A stretch of 64,000 nt of DNA, taken from assembly GCF_007565055.1 (NCBI RefSeq), contig NC_044561.1:25204114-25268113 (forward strand), written 5' to 3'. The DNA comes from Rhinopithecus roxellana. Taxonomy: Eukaryota > Chordata > Mammalia > Primates > Cercopithecidae. The position numbers and the translations under genes were made by a program. Shown here one piece after another: positions 31,117 to 42,649 of the stretch; position 1 is the first letter of the stretch, and each line of letters begins with the position of its first letter. Under the pieces are notes generated by a model, which saw only the letters and a program-made list of their open reading frames with translations, was not told where the DNA came from and ran no database searches.

Positions 31117-31613
31117 ATTGATTTTGTATTCATGCAAAGTTAGCTGCTGGTCCAGGGGCCATCTATAGCAGCCTCCTCTCCAGGTTGTTCGCATCTAGCA
31201 GCTAGGCCATCTGGGAAGATATGACTTCTTTGTAAAAATTTCAGAGGACAAAACTGGAGGGCCACATCAAGGCGCAGAGGCTATTGTCCCATTTTATAGA
31301 TGGGGAAATTAAGGCTTAAAGAGTAACATATCTTAAGCATTGACCATGTACCAGCCATTAAGCTAAGCAGACTGTCTTAAATCCTTATAGAAACCCCATC
31401 CAGTAGGTGTTATCTGTGTCATGTCTGTTTTGCAAATGATAAAAATTGAGACTTGGGGAGAGGTGACTTGCCCAGAATCACCTAGTTCGTAGTCAGCCAA
31501 GCATGGACTCCAGCCCAGGTCTGCTGATGTCTCGTTTCTTGTGCCTCCCATTTGAGGAAGTGGATTGAGAGATCTGGGGTGTGTTTCCTGAGAGGTACCA
31601 TGGTGTAGACCTG
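31117..31613. other. No gene; ancient-repeat scraps
   Basis: 'attttatagatggggaaatt' and 'tcacctagttcgtagtcagc' are old-repeat phrases. No exon. A 10-bp inverted repeat, 'accatggtgt' / 'acaccatggt', at 31597-31606 and 31620-31629 reaches into the next feature. Confidence 0.4.
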
Positions 31614-31830
31614 GGTTTCACACCATGGTGACATTGACATTTGAGGCTAGATAATTCTCTGCCATTGGGAGCTGTCCTGGGCACCATAGGATGCTGAGCA
31701 GCCTCCCCAGCATCTCCCCACTAGATGCCAGCACCATCCTTCCCGTCCCCAGTTGTGATGCCCAAAAATGTTTCCAGCCATTGCCGAACGTAGGGGGCAA
31801 AGTCACCCCTGGTTGAGAATCACTGATGTG
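31614..31830 (-). mobile_element. MER20-like DNA transposon
   Basis: Minus strand reads 'cagtgattctcaaccagggg', 'ctttgccccctacg', 'ggcaatggctggaaacattt', 'catcacaactgggg'. Matches the same family as 22876-23105 and 60031-60211. Confidence 0.7.
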
Positions 31831-31839
31831 GATCGTAAG

Positions 31840-32135
31840 AGCTCAACCTGGGACGTGAGTTCAAACCCCTGCCAGGCCTTAAGTAACCATGTGGCCTTAC
31901 CCAACAGATTCTGGACAAGGCCAAAGCATTAGTAGTAGGCCTTTGGAATACACTAACTTTTAGGTAATAGAACCTTTGATTCCTGGTGTAATTTTGGGCA
32001 AGTCTCTCTGCTCTGATAAAGCATTTTTCTTCTGCTACAAAGTGGCGCAAACAATATCAGTTCACAGAATTGTTATGAGAATGACAGGAGATGCTGGTGG
32101 AGGGCACATAGTTCTTTATAAACAGTGGCTTTTAT
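31840..32135 (+). repeat. MIR SINE-derived sequence, diverged
   Basis: 'gacgtgagttcaaacccctg', 'aaccatgtggcctta' and later 'gggcaagtctctctgctctg', 'agttcacagaattgttatg' suggest one or two degraded MIR copies. Confidence 0.5.
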
Positions 32136-33120
32136 TGTCATTCTAGTTATCACCTGTCAAAGGGGAGGTTCAGAGCGGGGCAGATTTTCTGGTGTTTGCA
32201 AATACTCTTCACGGTCTATTAATTCCCAGTCCCTCGTCTCCTGGCTCCACGTCCAAATATTTGCTTTCTGCCAAAGTCAGAAGTTATCCAGTACCTCACG
32301 TTCCCAGCATCGCCAGCCTGATTTCTAGAAACAGCCATTCCCTGGGCACACCTATGATTTAACATCGGTAATTCCTTAATTTGTAGCTAGGAGCCTGTTC
32401 TTTTCTTCTTGGTAATTGCCTTCGGCTTTGGGAAGGATGAGGGTTGGATGTGGCAGCCACGTTGCAGACATCTTGGCAGGAAAAGCCTGAGATGTTCTGG
32501 AGTCTCTGGTGCTGCATTTGAAGAGCATACAAAGGTAGCCACGCTGGCAGATGATGTATAGAGTTTCATTATCCATAAATGTTTTTAAATGAGCCCTAGG
32601 TGCCCATGTAAACAGGTAGCTGAGGGACACGAGGTTGGTGCGGAGTTGTTCTTCAAGGAGGAGTTCCTGAGCCTTGGTTGTCAGAACTTCTAGATCCTTC
32701 TGGTTCACTCTTTGTTGTTGTTGTTGTTGTTGTTGTTACAGCTGAGGAAGCCAAGGCCCAGAGAGGGAGAGAGACCTATGCAAGGTCACACAGCAAGTTG
32801 ATGACAGACACAGGACTGGAGCTTGGGTTCCTAAATTCATTGTTGAGGCATTGGAGGCTAGATGATTCTCAACTTTGACATCCTTTGGAGTTGAGCCACA
32901 GACATTTATTGAGCTCCTCTCATTTGCAGAAAGCCCTGTAGTCAGCTGTGTGATGTGTTAAAAATAACGAGACTCCATCCCTGCCTTTGGGTTTTTAGAA
33001 AAGTGAGCATATGTGTATCCCAGTTGTGCAGCTTTGAATCAATGTCCTCTCCATTACACTGGCTATGGGCCTCAGTTTCCCCATATGTTTTTAGAGGTTG
33101 TGGTGTGACCTGTTAAGATC
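32136..33120. other. No gene; (TTG)n at 32712-32737 and old repeat
   Basis: Unique sequence with a 9-unit TTG repeat at 32712-32737. It is followed by 'agctgaggaagccaaggccc' and 'gcaaggtcacacagcaagtt' (32740-32830), an old repeat into which the microsatellite may have grown. Confidence 0.5.
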
Positions 33121-33124
33121 TTCG

Positions 33125-33310
33125 CAGTAAAATCAGCTCAGATTCAAATCCCTGCTCCCCTGTCTACTAGCCGTGTGACTTTGAGCAAGACTTTGAGCAA
33201 GCCTCAGTTTCCCCATCTGTAAAAAGGGAATCATAATACTGTTCATGGTGGTGAGAATTCCATACGGTAACGAGTGTGCTGGGCACATGGTAGGGGCTCA
33301 GTAACTTCAC
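33125..33310 (+). repeat. MIR SINE with 12-bp tandem duplication
   Basis: 'gactagccgtgtgac'-like core, 'gcctcagtttccccatctg', 'ctgggcacatggtaggggc'. The core 'gactttgagcaa' is repeated twice in tandem at about 33177-33200. Confidence 0.75.
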
Positions 33311-33339
33311 TCTGCCTGGCCTCCCTTTTGGACCACCGG

Positions 33340-33510
33340 GCTGCTCACGGCTCGGCGACATTCCCTCCTCCCAGCTTTTCACAGGCTGTTCCCTCTGCCT
33401 GGAATGACGGACCCGTGGCACAGGTTCCGCTGGTGTTTTAAGCGGGTTAAGCCTCTTCTTCAAACTGTGCCATTTTTCTCTCCAGAGTGACCCCCATCCT
33501 CCAGTGTTTC
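33340..33510 (+). repeat. L2 LINE 3' fragment
   Basis: 'acaggctgttccctctgcct' followed by 'ggaatgacgga' and later 'gcctcttcttcaaactgtgc' match the L2 3' region. Confidence 0.6.
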
Positions 33511-35298
33511 AGTTGTTAGAAGGGATTGAGGTGGACACGTGGGCCTGGCATAGAGCCAGCAGCCCCATCGTCTTCTTCCCGGCCTCCTTTGTGTCCACTT
33601 GGCTTCCCTGACCCCCTTGCAAGATTCTTCCCATCCCATCCTACCCCACCCCACACCAAGTTGCTACTTGATGATCAAAGCATATTTGTGTGTCATTAAC
33701 AGCCACGGCTAATTAGGAAGGAAGGGTTAAGTAGGAGGCATACCTATACACGCCTGGGGGCTGAACAGTTGGAGATTTTTCATATCCTATGTTGGATTTT
33801 TTTTTTTTCTCTTCTTGTGCATAAATACAAGTCCTTTTGTGGGGGAGATGAAAAAAGAATGGAGGTCATTAGAGATCTACTTAGTGAGTTTCCTAATCTT
33901 TTCATGGGACGTGGAGCCCCATGGATTTTCAATAACTGAGTGCCATTGGTTGAAAATGGTTTCTGAGCTGAATTGTGGTGAAGAGGCTGCTGTGGTTCAG
34001 TGGCGTCCGATTGCTGGGATGGGGGTGGAGGAGGAGACAATGGGTACAGATGGGCCTGAGTTCAAATCCTAGCACCACGCTTCTGACATCTAAAACCTTG
34101 GCCAAGGGCCTCAACTTCTTTGAGTTGTGATATCCTTGCAGGCACAGAGGGCTAAAGATGTGAAGATTGAACTCAAACTTGGATGGGCATCATAGATGTC
34201 TTGGGTCCTGGTGCCATGAGGAGAGTACCAGGCAGGTGCCTTGGGGGTCTGAGGAGGGCCCCAGAATCTGCTTGTGCGGCAAGAGCTGTAGGTGAGCCCC
34301 ACGTAGAGATGGTTATGTGGACGCCGCCCTTTGAAGACCAATCTCCTTAATGTCTCTTCATGCTCATAAAAATAAATAAATAAATACGCATCTGATGGGT
34401 GAATGAATGAATGCGTGGACCAATGCATGAACAGATGCCAGACTCTTAGCTGGCTGCAAGCCTGGTGTTGGGTGGATGATGAGGGCTCAGAGCTGTGCTT
34501 TCTTGTCAGGAACATGATTTGGAGAGGCTCAAGATTATAAATCTGAATTTCCTGTTCAGCAGCAACTTGTATCCATGAGAGCAAGTCTCCCTTCTCTGAG
34601 GACTGCAGAAGACTGTGGGTCTATTATGGTCCAGTCTCAAGAGCTCAATGGTCAGTCCTTGTCATGACCAACCAGAGAAAATCTGGTTTTGTTCTCACTC
34701 CCCTAATTGGTACCCTCCAGGCTGTTGGGGCTCTTCTGTGGGTGCCCCAGCCCCAGCCCCATCTCTGTGCACCTGCATAAGCCATTACTTTAGACCTGAA
34801 GATTCTCACAGCAATGCCAGACTCACAGATCTCCGTTTATGTGGCTGTGTGGGATTGGAGTGAGGCAGTCTTCCCCGGAGCGAATCTGGAATCCTTTCTG
34901 AAGTAATATAACACAAGGCTTCTGATGAGCTGGTTTGGATTCTGTCCTCGGCTCATTTATGCAGCTAACCTTCCCCCGTCAAGCACCCTGCTGTGTGCCA
35001 GCTGCAGTACCGGGTGCATTCACATACCTGACATTGGAAGTTACTTAACCCTCACAATCCTCCTGAGAATGGAGAACAAGGGAGGCAACCGCACTTAGCT
35101 CCAGGGCCCTGGATGCAGAGGCTGGGAGTTCTGTTCTCCCTGCTGTCTGTGTTCTGTCAGTCCTTTGAGCCAAGTCAGAGGTCCTTTGTTATGTTTCTCC
35201 ACCAAGCATGGAGTGCCATGAGGACAGTACGGGGGTGGGGGGGGTGGGCTCCCTATTTTGCAGAGTCAAAAAAAAAAAAAACTAGTTAGTGCTAAAAG
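33511..35298. other. No gene recognised
   Basis: Mostly unique. (AAAT)n at about 34368-34386 ('aaaataaataaataaata') and an old-repeat scrap at 34985-35100 ('gctgtgtgccagctgcag') are visible. A 157-codon minus-strand frame (34111-34584) shows no domain or start support. Confidence 0.4.
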
Positions 35299-35309
35299 CA
35301 CAGATTCTG

Positions 35310-35615
35310 GGCCGGGTACGGTGGCTCACACCTGTACTCCCAGCAATTTGGGAGGCAGAGGCAGGGGATCACAGGTCGAGAGTTTGAGACCAGCCTGGCC
35401 AACATGGCGAAACCCCATCTCTACTAAAAACACAAAAATTAGCTGGGGATGGTGGCACATGCCTGTAATACCAGCTACTCGGGAGGCTGAGGCAGGACAA
35501 TCGCTTGAACCCGGGAGGCAGAGGTTGCAGTGAGTCGAGATCGTGCCATGGCACTCCAGCCTGGGTGACAAGAGCAAGACTCCATCTCAAAAAAAAAAAA
35601 AAGAAAAAAAAAAAA
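35310..35615 (+). mobile_element. AluS-type SINE in a MIR
   Basis: Full-length Alu with an interrupted A-tail. Target-site duplication 'cacagattc(t/c)gg' on both sides. Confidence 0.95.
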
Positions 35616-35759
35616 CCAACCACAGATTCCGGAGCCAGAAGGCCTGGGTTTGAATCACAGCTTTTCCCAGCTTTGCAGCCTACCAGCGTGTGACTTAAGC
35701 AACTTGCTTGATGGCATTTGTGCTTCAGTTTCCTTCTTTCTTTTCTCTTTCTTTTCCCT

Positions 35760-35913
35760 TTTTTTTTTGAGGCAGGGTCTTGCCCTTTTCCCCAGGCTGG
35801 AGTGCAGTGACACGATCATGGCTCACTTCAGGCTAGAACTCCTGGGTTCCAGCACTCTTCCTGCCTCAGCCTCCCGAGTAGCTATGATTATAGGTGCAAG
35901 TTACCATGCCCGG
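35760..35913 (-). mobile_element. Alu left-monomer-type fragment
   Basis: Inverted single-arm Alu: T-tract, 'gaggcagggtcttgcc', 'gatcatggctcac', 'gagtagctatgattata', ending 'ttaccatgcccggtg'. Only one arm is present, so it is a free Alu monomer or a truncated copy. Confidence 0.85.
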
Positions 35914-36045
35914 TGATTTCCCTAGTTCTAAGATGGAGAAAATAACAATATGTCATGGAGATGTTGTGAAGAATACATCTATTGATGTATACAACGCTCC
36001 TAGAACAGTGCCTGGCACATAGTTAGCTCTGAAAGTGCTTATTAC

Positions 36046-36190
36046 CAGGCAGGGTGCAGTGGCCCATGCCAGTCATCCCAGCACTTTGGAAGGCTGAGGC
36101 AGGAGGGTCGCCTGGGCCCAGGAGTTTGAGACCAGCCTGGGCAACAGAGTGAGATGTCATCTCTATAAAAATATTTTTAAATAAATAAGC
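36046..36190 (+). mobile_element. Free left Alu monomer (FLAM-like)
   Basis: A single Alu arm from 'ccaggcagggtgcagtggcc' through 'gaccagcctgggcaacagag' to an A/T-rich tail. It directly follows the MIR at 35299-36045. Confidence 0.88.
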
Positions 36191-36229
36191 GATTATTATC
36201 AATATGATTATATTCACTGCTATCTTATA

Positions 36230-36790
36230 AGAATATTATAAATAAATAAACTGTTACACATAAATATTTTGGAGGTATGATTTGCATACAGCAAAAGGCA
36301 TATATCGTGAAGGTATAGCTTGAGTTTTGACAAATGCATACACTCGTGTAGGCCACACCCTGTTAAGATCTAGGGCATTCTCATCTCCCCAAGAAAGTTC
36401 CCTTAGCCCCTTTCCACTTAGTCCCCTTACCTGGCACTCAATAAACATTTCTTTTTTTTTTTTTTTTTTTTTTTTGAGACAGAGTCTCGCTCTGTCACCC
36501 AGACTGGAGTGCAGTGGCCAGATCTCAGCTCACTGCAAGCTCCGCCTCCCGGGTTCACGCCATTCTCCTGCCTCAGCCTCCCGAGTAGCTGGGACTACAG
36601 GCGCCGCCACCTCGCCCGGCTAGTTTTTTGTCTTTTTAGTAGAGACGGGGTTTCACCGTGTTAGCCAGGATGGTCTTGATCTCCTGACCTCGTGATCCGC
36701 CCGTCTCGGCCTCCCAAAGTGCTGGGATTACAGGCTTGAGCCACCGCGCCCGGCCAACATTTCTTGAATGAATGAGTGGGTTAAAGAATG
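36230..36790. repeat. LINE-like sequence, split by an Alu
   Basis: 'ggaggtatgatttgcataca', 'gagttttgacaaatgcatac' and 'aagaaagttcccttagcc' match an old L1-type 3' region. Near the Alu, 'cctggcactcaataaacatt' and 'cttgaatgaatgagtgg' look like an L2/MIR 3' end. Family tentative. Confidence 0.45.
36452..36755 (-). mobile_element. Young AluY (Old World monkey AluYR-type)
   Basis: Inverted Alu with a 24-T tract, 'gtggccagatctcag', 'ggcttgagccaccgcgccc'. Target-site duplication 'aacatttctt' (36444-36453 and 36756-36765). Confidence 0.96.
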
Positions 36791-38189
36791 TGTACTGAGA
36801 ATCCATCGTATTTGATCCCAAACCTCTTTATGCCAATTGTACTACTTGTAATTGTCATTACATAACCTGATTAGCTGTTATATAAATGTATGAGATACAG
36901 TTGCAAAGAGATAGAGAGTTGTCATACTCTGAAAACTTAATTAAACACTTTGAAAAGATTCCATACAGGCAAATGCTAAAAAATGAAGTCCCATCCTATG
37001 AGGGGTGGGGGACACTGTCAAAGACAAGGGTGAGGAATCGTAAACATCTAGATGAGTTCTATACTCCCTGCTTCCCTGGTGTCTGGGCCTCCACTTGGAG
37101 CTCAGGCACTGCTCTGTGCCTTCCCCGGTACCTGCAGCACAGGCGACCCAGCCTCTGGGTGGAGAGCTCCTCTCCCAGCTGCCCTCTAAGCCTGTCCCTC
37201 CTGGGGAAATAGCACAGCTTAGAGGCTTAGAGTCCCAGGCCTGAATGTCGGGGGCAAGGCATGGGTGACCAGGAGGACAGAGGTAAGATTCCAGGGCCCA
37301 GCTCCCATAACTTACCCACCACACCCCAAACCAAGGTTGCTCCTTGAAGTTTTTAATATATTGGACTAATGTGATTTTGCTTAAAGAGATTTTTTTTTTT
37401 TTTGTAAAGCTCAAAAATGAAAAAGGAAATGGAAAACCGGTGATGTGGTGCTGGCCACCACTCCCAGTCAGAGATGAGGAGACTTTCAAACAGGGTGGGG
37501 GCCTTGCCCAGTGACATACAGGGACTGCTCTGGAAGAGACTGGGCTTCCAACTCAGAGTTGTTAGCATTTCCTATGGTGATTTCCCTGCGTGTTGAGGAG
37601 GGTGCCATCTGGGTGTTTTCCAGCCCTGGAGAGCTGAGGCCATGCTCAGGGGACACACCCGCAGCCTAGGGAGGTCCCTTTTCCCTCCCTGCCTCCATGG
37701 CACCCTCTGCAGAACTGGAGTTCTGCACAGGTTTGGGGCTTAGGATGCATAAGGTGCCCGGCGCATGCCTGGTACCTCCTCAGCTCACAGGTAGTGCCCA
37801 CACCCATGGGCCTAGCAAGGTCCCTGCTGCTTCTAAGGGGACTAGGGTCTTTGGCTCAGGTTTTCTCCCTCTGGGGCCTGCCAGGTGGCACGGGGCTGCT
37901 CATCCCTGAGGGAGAGTTAGGGATGAAGTCACTCTCCAGGTCCCTGGCCTGGTCAGGTGCACAGGCCATTTGCATGGGCTTAGGCTGATGTCACCCTAGG
38001 AAGCCATTCAGTGCTGGCGGCCACCTTCAGCCCTGGCTGCCCGCCTGCCTGTTGCGTGTGTACTGTTTTGTTTGTCGTGTGGGGCAGAGTCAGGGAGGAG
38101 CCGTGTGGTGGAGACAGTTTTCTCTGCTGTCTGAGAAATAGCACCATCCTTCTTCTCACAGAAGGATCTCAGGTTGGGAGCAGCCTGGT
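36791..38189. other. No gene recognised
   Basis: Unique sequence of 1.4 kb. A 182-codon minus-strand frame (36941-37489) contains a lysine run from a poly-T tract (37388-37403) and no recognisable domain. Confidence 0.4.
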
Positions 38190-38400
38190 TCCCTGTTCAG
38201 ATCCCAGCTCTGCCATCTGCCGGCTGGGTGGCTGTGGGCATTTTACTTTGCCCCTGGGTGCCTCACTGTTTTCCTCTCTGAAGGGGATGGCTGGGGCATA
38301 ACCGCATAGGGTTGTTGTAAGGATGACAGGAGGTGACGCGTGTGAAACTCTTTAGCGCAGCATTGGCCATTAGGAACACCTATTAGCCATTGTTGTTGTG
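38190..38400 (+). repeat. MIR SINE
   Basis: 'tcagatcccagctctgccat', 'catagggttgttgtaaggat', 'tgtgaaactctttagcgcag' give a nearly full MIR. Confidence 0.75.
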
Positions 38401-38649
38401 ATTATGGTGGTGGTGATGGCTGAGATAGTTGTCTGGGAGATGTTTATGAGTGCTGTTATATTATTCCCAGAATTGACTGAAGTCATGCTTTTCAAAGAAA
38501 ACAGATACATTTATCCCTTCTTGGATCCCCACTTGTTTTAAATCAGTGCAACTTACTAAGACACATGTAATCTGTAAGCGGGGACTTGCATTGTTTCCAA
38601 AACCTTTACTAAAGCTGTCACCCTTCCAGTTTGCAAACTATTGTTAGAG

Positions 38650-38792
38650 AATGGAGGTTCTCAAACAATGCAAGTACCCGGGCCCCACCTCCTAGACATC
38701 TGACACAATTGGTCTGAGATGCAGTCCAGGCGGCTGGAGTTTTAAAAGCTCCTAGGTGATTCTAAGGTGCAGCCAGGGCTGAGACCCACTGG
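38650..38792 (+). mobile_element. MER5A-like DNA transposon
   Basis: 'ggaggttctcaaacaatgca', 'cccgggccccacctcctaga', 'ctcctaggtgattctaaggt' and 'gctgagacccactg' match MER5A (hAT-Charlie type), with the terminal 'gttctcaaac' motif. Confidence 0.7.
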
Positions 38793-38799
38793 GGTCAGG

Positions 38800-38990
38800 T
38801 GGCATAGCAGAAGGAACACAGGCTGTGGAGTAAGAAAGAGCCCAGATCAAATCCCAGATCTGCCAGTTACCTCCTGAGCGACCTGGGGGCAAGTTTCTGC
38901 CCCTCTCGGAGCCTCAGTTTCTTTATCTGTAAGGTGTTGAGGAGTCTGTTGAGAAGCACGTGAGAATCGTGTGAATGGTATCTCTTGTGG
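38800..38990 (+). repeat. MIR SINE
   Basis: 'ggcatagcagaaggaacaca', 'gatcaaatcccagatctgcc', 'gagcctcagtttctttatct' are a clear MIR. Confidence 0.8.
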
Positions 38991-39202
38991 GGCTGGTGAG
39001 TCCAAGCAGACGTTTCATAGATACATCTCCTGAGTATCAGGGCTTGGAAGTGACCTTAGACCCCGCCGGCTGGTCCCACCTTGTCTCTCTACTGAAGGTC
39101 CCTGTTACAGGTTCCCCTCACTTTCACAGCCCGGACATTTCCCAGAGTTCTTCATGGCAGCACCTGGCGTGTTGATGAGTGTTCCATGAATAAAGAATAC
39201 CA

Positions 39203-39482
39203 ATGCCTGTAATGCCGCCACTTTAGGAGGCCAAGGCGGGCAGATCACCTGAGGTTAGGAGTTGGAGACCAGCCTGGCCAACATGGCGAAACCCCATCTC
39301 TACTAAAAATACAAAAATTAGCTGGGCATGTTGGTGCATGCCTGTAATCCCAGCTACTTGGGAGGCTGAGGCAGGAGAATCGCTTGAACCCAGGAGGCGG
39401 AGGTTGCAGTGAGCCGAGATTGCACCATTGCACTCCAGCCTGGGTGACAGAGTGAGACTTCGTCTCAAAAAAAAAAAAAAAA
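39203..39482 (+). mobile_element. 5'-truncated AluS-type SINE
   Basis: Starts inside the left arm at 'atgcctgtaatgccgcc', with about 25 bp missing, and ends in an A-tail. Target-site duplication 'aaagaatacca' (39192-39202 and 39483-39493) shows that the truncation happened at insertion. Confidence 0.95.
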
Positions 39483-39954
39483 AAAGAATACCAGAGACAA
39501 TACATTTAAGAATCACTTGGTTAAACAGTATTTTTAATGCAGGACTTTTCAGAGCCTTTTATTATGCAAATCTACATTAGGAGCCTCCAGACATGGTCCT
39601 TGACTCCCTGCTGTATTTCTGAGATCTCAGATGAGAGAATTGTTGCAGATTTGCTCACTGACTTGAATGGGGAAATCTCACTACACGGAACATACACACC
39701 AATGGTAAGATGTCCACTTTCAGAAATGCTAAGTCTTGGGGAGAAATGTGCCGCTAACTGCAAGGTTTCAGTAGGGTGTGTTGACCGCAGAATTCACGAA
39801 GCATTAAGCTAGGTCGTATCTTGCGTAACATACTTTAAATGGGCCTGGTCATTTTGTTTTCCTTTTAGAAGTAGATAGATTAGCTTCCATCAAAAGACTG
39901 TTCTTCGAATTGTCTTTATATAGTCAATGTTAGTTCCTTCTTCCTCTATTTTTA
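39483..39954. other. No gene recognised
   Basis: Unique-looking AT-rich sequence. A 91-codon + strand frame (39537-39812) has no recognisable domain and no splice support, although it lies in non-repeat sequence. Confidence 0.35.
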
Positions 39955-40612
39955 TTTTGTTGTTTGTTTTCAGAGACAGAGTCTTGCTGTGTTGTGGAGG
40001 CTGGAGGGCAGCGGCGCAATCATGGTTCACTGCAGCCTCGAACTCCTGGGCTGGGGCAACCCTCCTCCCTCAGCCTCCTGAGTAGCTGGGACTATAGGCA
40101 CCCACCATGGTGCCTGGCGAATTTTTAAATTTTTTTTCATGTAGAGATGGGGTTTTTTTTTGTTTTGTTTTGTTTTTTTGAGACAGAGTCTCACTCCATT
40201 GCCCTGGCTAGAGTGTAGTGGTGCGGTCTCAGCTCACTGCAAGCTCCACCTCCCAGGTTCACGCCATTCTCCTGCCTGCAAGCTCCACCTCCCAGGTTCA
40301 CGCCATTCTCCTGCCTCAGCCTCCCAAGTAGCTGGGACTAGAGGCGCCCGCCACCCCACCCGGCTAATTTTTTGTATTTTTAGTAGAGACAGGGTTTTAC
40401 TGTGTTAGCCAGGATGGTCTCGATCTCCTGACCTTGTGATCTGCCTGCCTCGGCCTCCCAAATGCTAGTATTCCAGGCATGAGCCACCACGCCTGGCCGA
40501 GATGGGGTCTTGCTATATTGCCCAAGCTGATCTTGAACTCCTGGACTCAAGCGATCCTCCCACTGCGGCCTCCCAAGTGCTGGGATTACAGGTGTGAGCC
40601 ACCGCATCCTGC
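39955..40612 (-). mobile_element. AluJ-like SINE split by a younger Alu
   Basis: Left part 39955-40153 ('gcaatcatggttcactgcag', 'gagtagctgggactatagg'). Right part 40499-40612 ('gagatggggtcttgctatat', 'gagccaccgcatcctgcc'). The J-type 'ttgctatattgcccaagctg' marks an old host copy. Confidence 0.92.
40154..40498 (-). mobile_element. Alu (Y/S-type) nested in an Alu, with 39-bp internal tandem duplication
   Basis: Flanked by 'gagatggggt' (40144-40153 and 40499-40508). A 39-bp unit starting 'ctgcaagctccacctccc' occurs at 40237-40275 and again at 40276-40314, making the element longer than usual. Confidence 0.94.
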
Positions 40613-41135
40613 CCCTCCTCCATTTTTATTGGGCGGAGAGGAAGGTACATGCATAGATGTGTACATCACCCTCAGTCTGGACACTGGTGTCCCTTCCAGA
40701 TGTAAAAATACACGCCCGAGAGGGCCCTGAGATTCCACAAGGGTAACCTTCCATCTGGTCCAGGACCCCCTTTATTTAGAGAAGAGAGCCTCAGCCCAGA
40801 CAAAGAAACAACTTGGCCAAGGTGACAAGGCCTCTTTGGAGCAGGCCTGAAGGCAGAACTTTGCCCCAGAGCTGGGTTTCCTTTTGCTGCCCTCCCCTGT
40901 GACTGAGTACCTTGCATGCTGTTTTTTCAGCCTGAGCCTGGTTGGCCTTCAGTTATTATTGAAATGAATAGAGGTTTCCGGGAACAAGCAAATCCATAGA
41001 GTTTAATTAATGAATGTGCCAGAGGGCTTGGCAGCTGGATTCTTGTGTTTACCATGGGCTTGGCTGGCAGGCGATTCAGGAAGAACTTTAAGGAGGGTGG
41101 GGTCCATCTCCCTAGCTGTGCCTGCTCTCCTGGTA

Positions 41136-41136
<1 letters not shown>
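40613..41136. other. No gene recognised
   Basis: Unique or old-repeat sequence before a GT tract. No exon. Confidence 0.4.

Positions 41137-41186
<50 letters not shown>
41137..41186. repeat. (GT)n microsatellite
   Basis: About 24 uninterrupted GT units. Confidence 0.97.
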
Positions 41187-41188
<2 letters not shown>

Positions 41189-41529
41189 CCGAAATCTGAT
41201 TCTCCCAAACCTTTTATAGGCATATGATGCATAAGGTTTTTTTCATTATTGTTTTTAAAAGTACTGGCATTTTATTTTTTGCATTTATCAATTTGTCAAA
41301 CAAAAGGATCCCCACAGTGACCTTGGAAATAGTAGTTAAATGTCTCTGACTTGCACAGATCGAAGTAGAAGTCATGGTGTCTGTTCTGTCATCCAGGTTG
41401 GGGTTGTGAAATGAGCAATAAAGCCCAGATAACCGTGCTGCCTCCAGCCCAGAGAGTGGAGGCGGCTCAGGAGAGCAGGAGCCTAGCCATGCTGCCACTC
41501 TGAAGCTTTGCAAAGCTGGGAGGCCTAGT

Positions 41530-41765
41530 GGTTTCAAGGCTCGGATTGAGACGGACCAGAATTTAAATCCCAGACCCACCGCTTGCCAGCTCTGTAACCT
41601 GCGGTAACCTCCTTAACTTCTCTGAACCTCAGTTTCTTCTTAGGTAAATTGGGGATAATAATATATGGGCAGACCTGATGTAAAGATTAAATGAGATAAT
41701 ACAGGTAAAGCACTTAGCACCGTGTCACATAACAAAGACTCTATACATGTTAGCAGTTATCCTAA
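41530..41765 (+). repeat. MIR SINE
   Basis: 'agaatttaaatcccagaccc', 'tctgaacctcagtttcttct', 'gattaaatgagataatacag', 'aagcacttagcaccgtgtc' form a good MIR. Confidence 0.8.
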
Positions 41766-41983
41766 ACATCACACATGCATTCCATTTTCTAGGGGTGACC
41801 ACTGAGTTCTGGGTAGATTCATTGAGTTGCCAAAGGGTTGACGTAACATTACAATCAGGCATTTGTTTGTGACAGTCCCTATCCCTGCCCCATCTCATTT
41901 CATTTATATTCACAAGGATTTGAGGGCTAGCCTGCACTTTGGGCTGTTAGTGCCAGTGGCTTTCCCTGCATGGATTTGGGGAG

Positions 41984-42291
41984 TTTTTTTTTTTTTTTTT
42001 TTTTTTTTGGAGACTGAGTCTTGCTCTGTCACCCAGGCTGGAGTGCATTGGTGCGATCTCGGCTCACTGCAAGCTCTGCCTCCCGGGTTCACGCCATTCT
42101 CCTGCCTCAGCCTCCCGAGTACCTGGGACTACAGGCGCCCACCACCACGGCCGGCTAATTTTTTGTATTTTTAGTAGAGACAGGGGTTTCACTGTGTTAG
42201 CCAGGATGGTCTCAATCTCCTGACCTCATGATCCGCCCGCCTCAGCCTCCCAAAGTGCTGGGATTACAGGCGCGAGCCACAGCGCCTGGCC
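41984..42291 (-). mobile_element. AluY SINE
   Basis: Inverted full-length Alu with a 25-T tract, 'gttcacgccattctcctgcc' and 'cacagcgcctggcc'. Flanks share an imperfect 'atttgggga' / 'attttggga' duplication. Confidence 0.96.
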
Positions 42292-42649
42292 AATTTTGGG
42301 ATTTTTATGTGTTTCTTTGTGTAGCATTGGCTGTTTGTTCTTCCCTCTGCGTTCACACTTCTGAAATTTCCTTCCCACTCTCAAAGTCTAAAGAATTGAA
42401 GTCAGACATGTGACTAATTAACACCTCTTAATTGGGGAAATATGACCTTTTAGATGTTATTGTAGTAAAATGGCAGCTACAAAAACAAGGGGATTCTGCT
42501 CCTCACGTGGCCGTCTGGTGGGTGTCAGCTCCGGAAAAGGACAGGGAAAGCGCATCTTCCTGGGCTGTCCTCTTTGGTACTGCATTTCCAGTTCACTGCA
42601 AAGTCAGACAGCAGCCACGTCATAACAGCATCACCACAGTAGTGATGGC
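42292..42649. other. No gene recognised
   Basis: Unique sequence, no exon. Confidence 0.4.

Larger units (their letters stand above)
35299..36045 (+). repeat. MIR SINE split by two Alu insertions
   Basis: 'aaaagcacagattctgg' (before 35310), 'ggagccagaaggcctgggtt', 'gcgtgtgacttaagcaactt' (35630-35757), then 'tctaagatggagaaaataac' and 'acagtgcctggcacatagtt' (35914-36045) are consecutive parts of one MIR. Confidence 0.8.

Noticed and set aside
36941..37489. 182-codon minus-strand frame
   Set aside because: Includes a lysine run from a poly-T tract, has no recognisable domain, and no splice signals or promoter.
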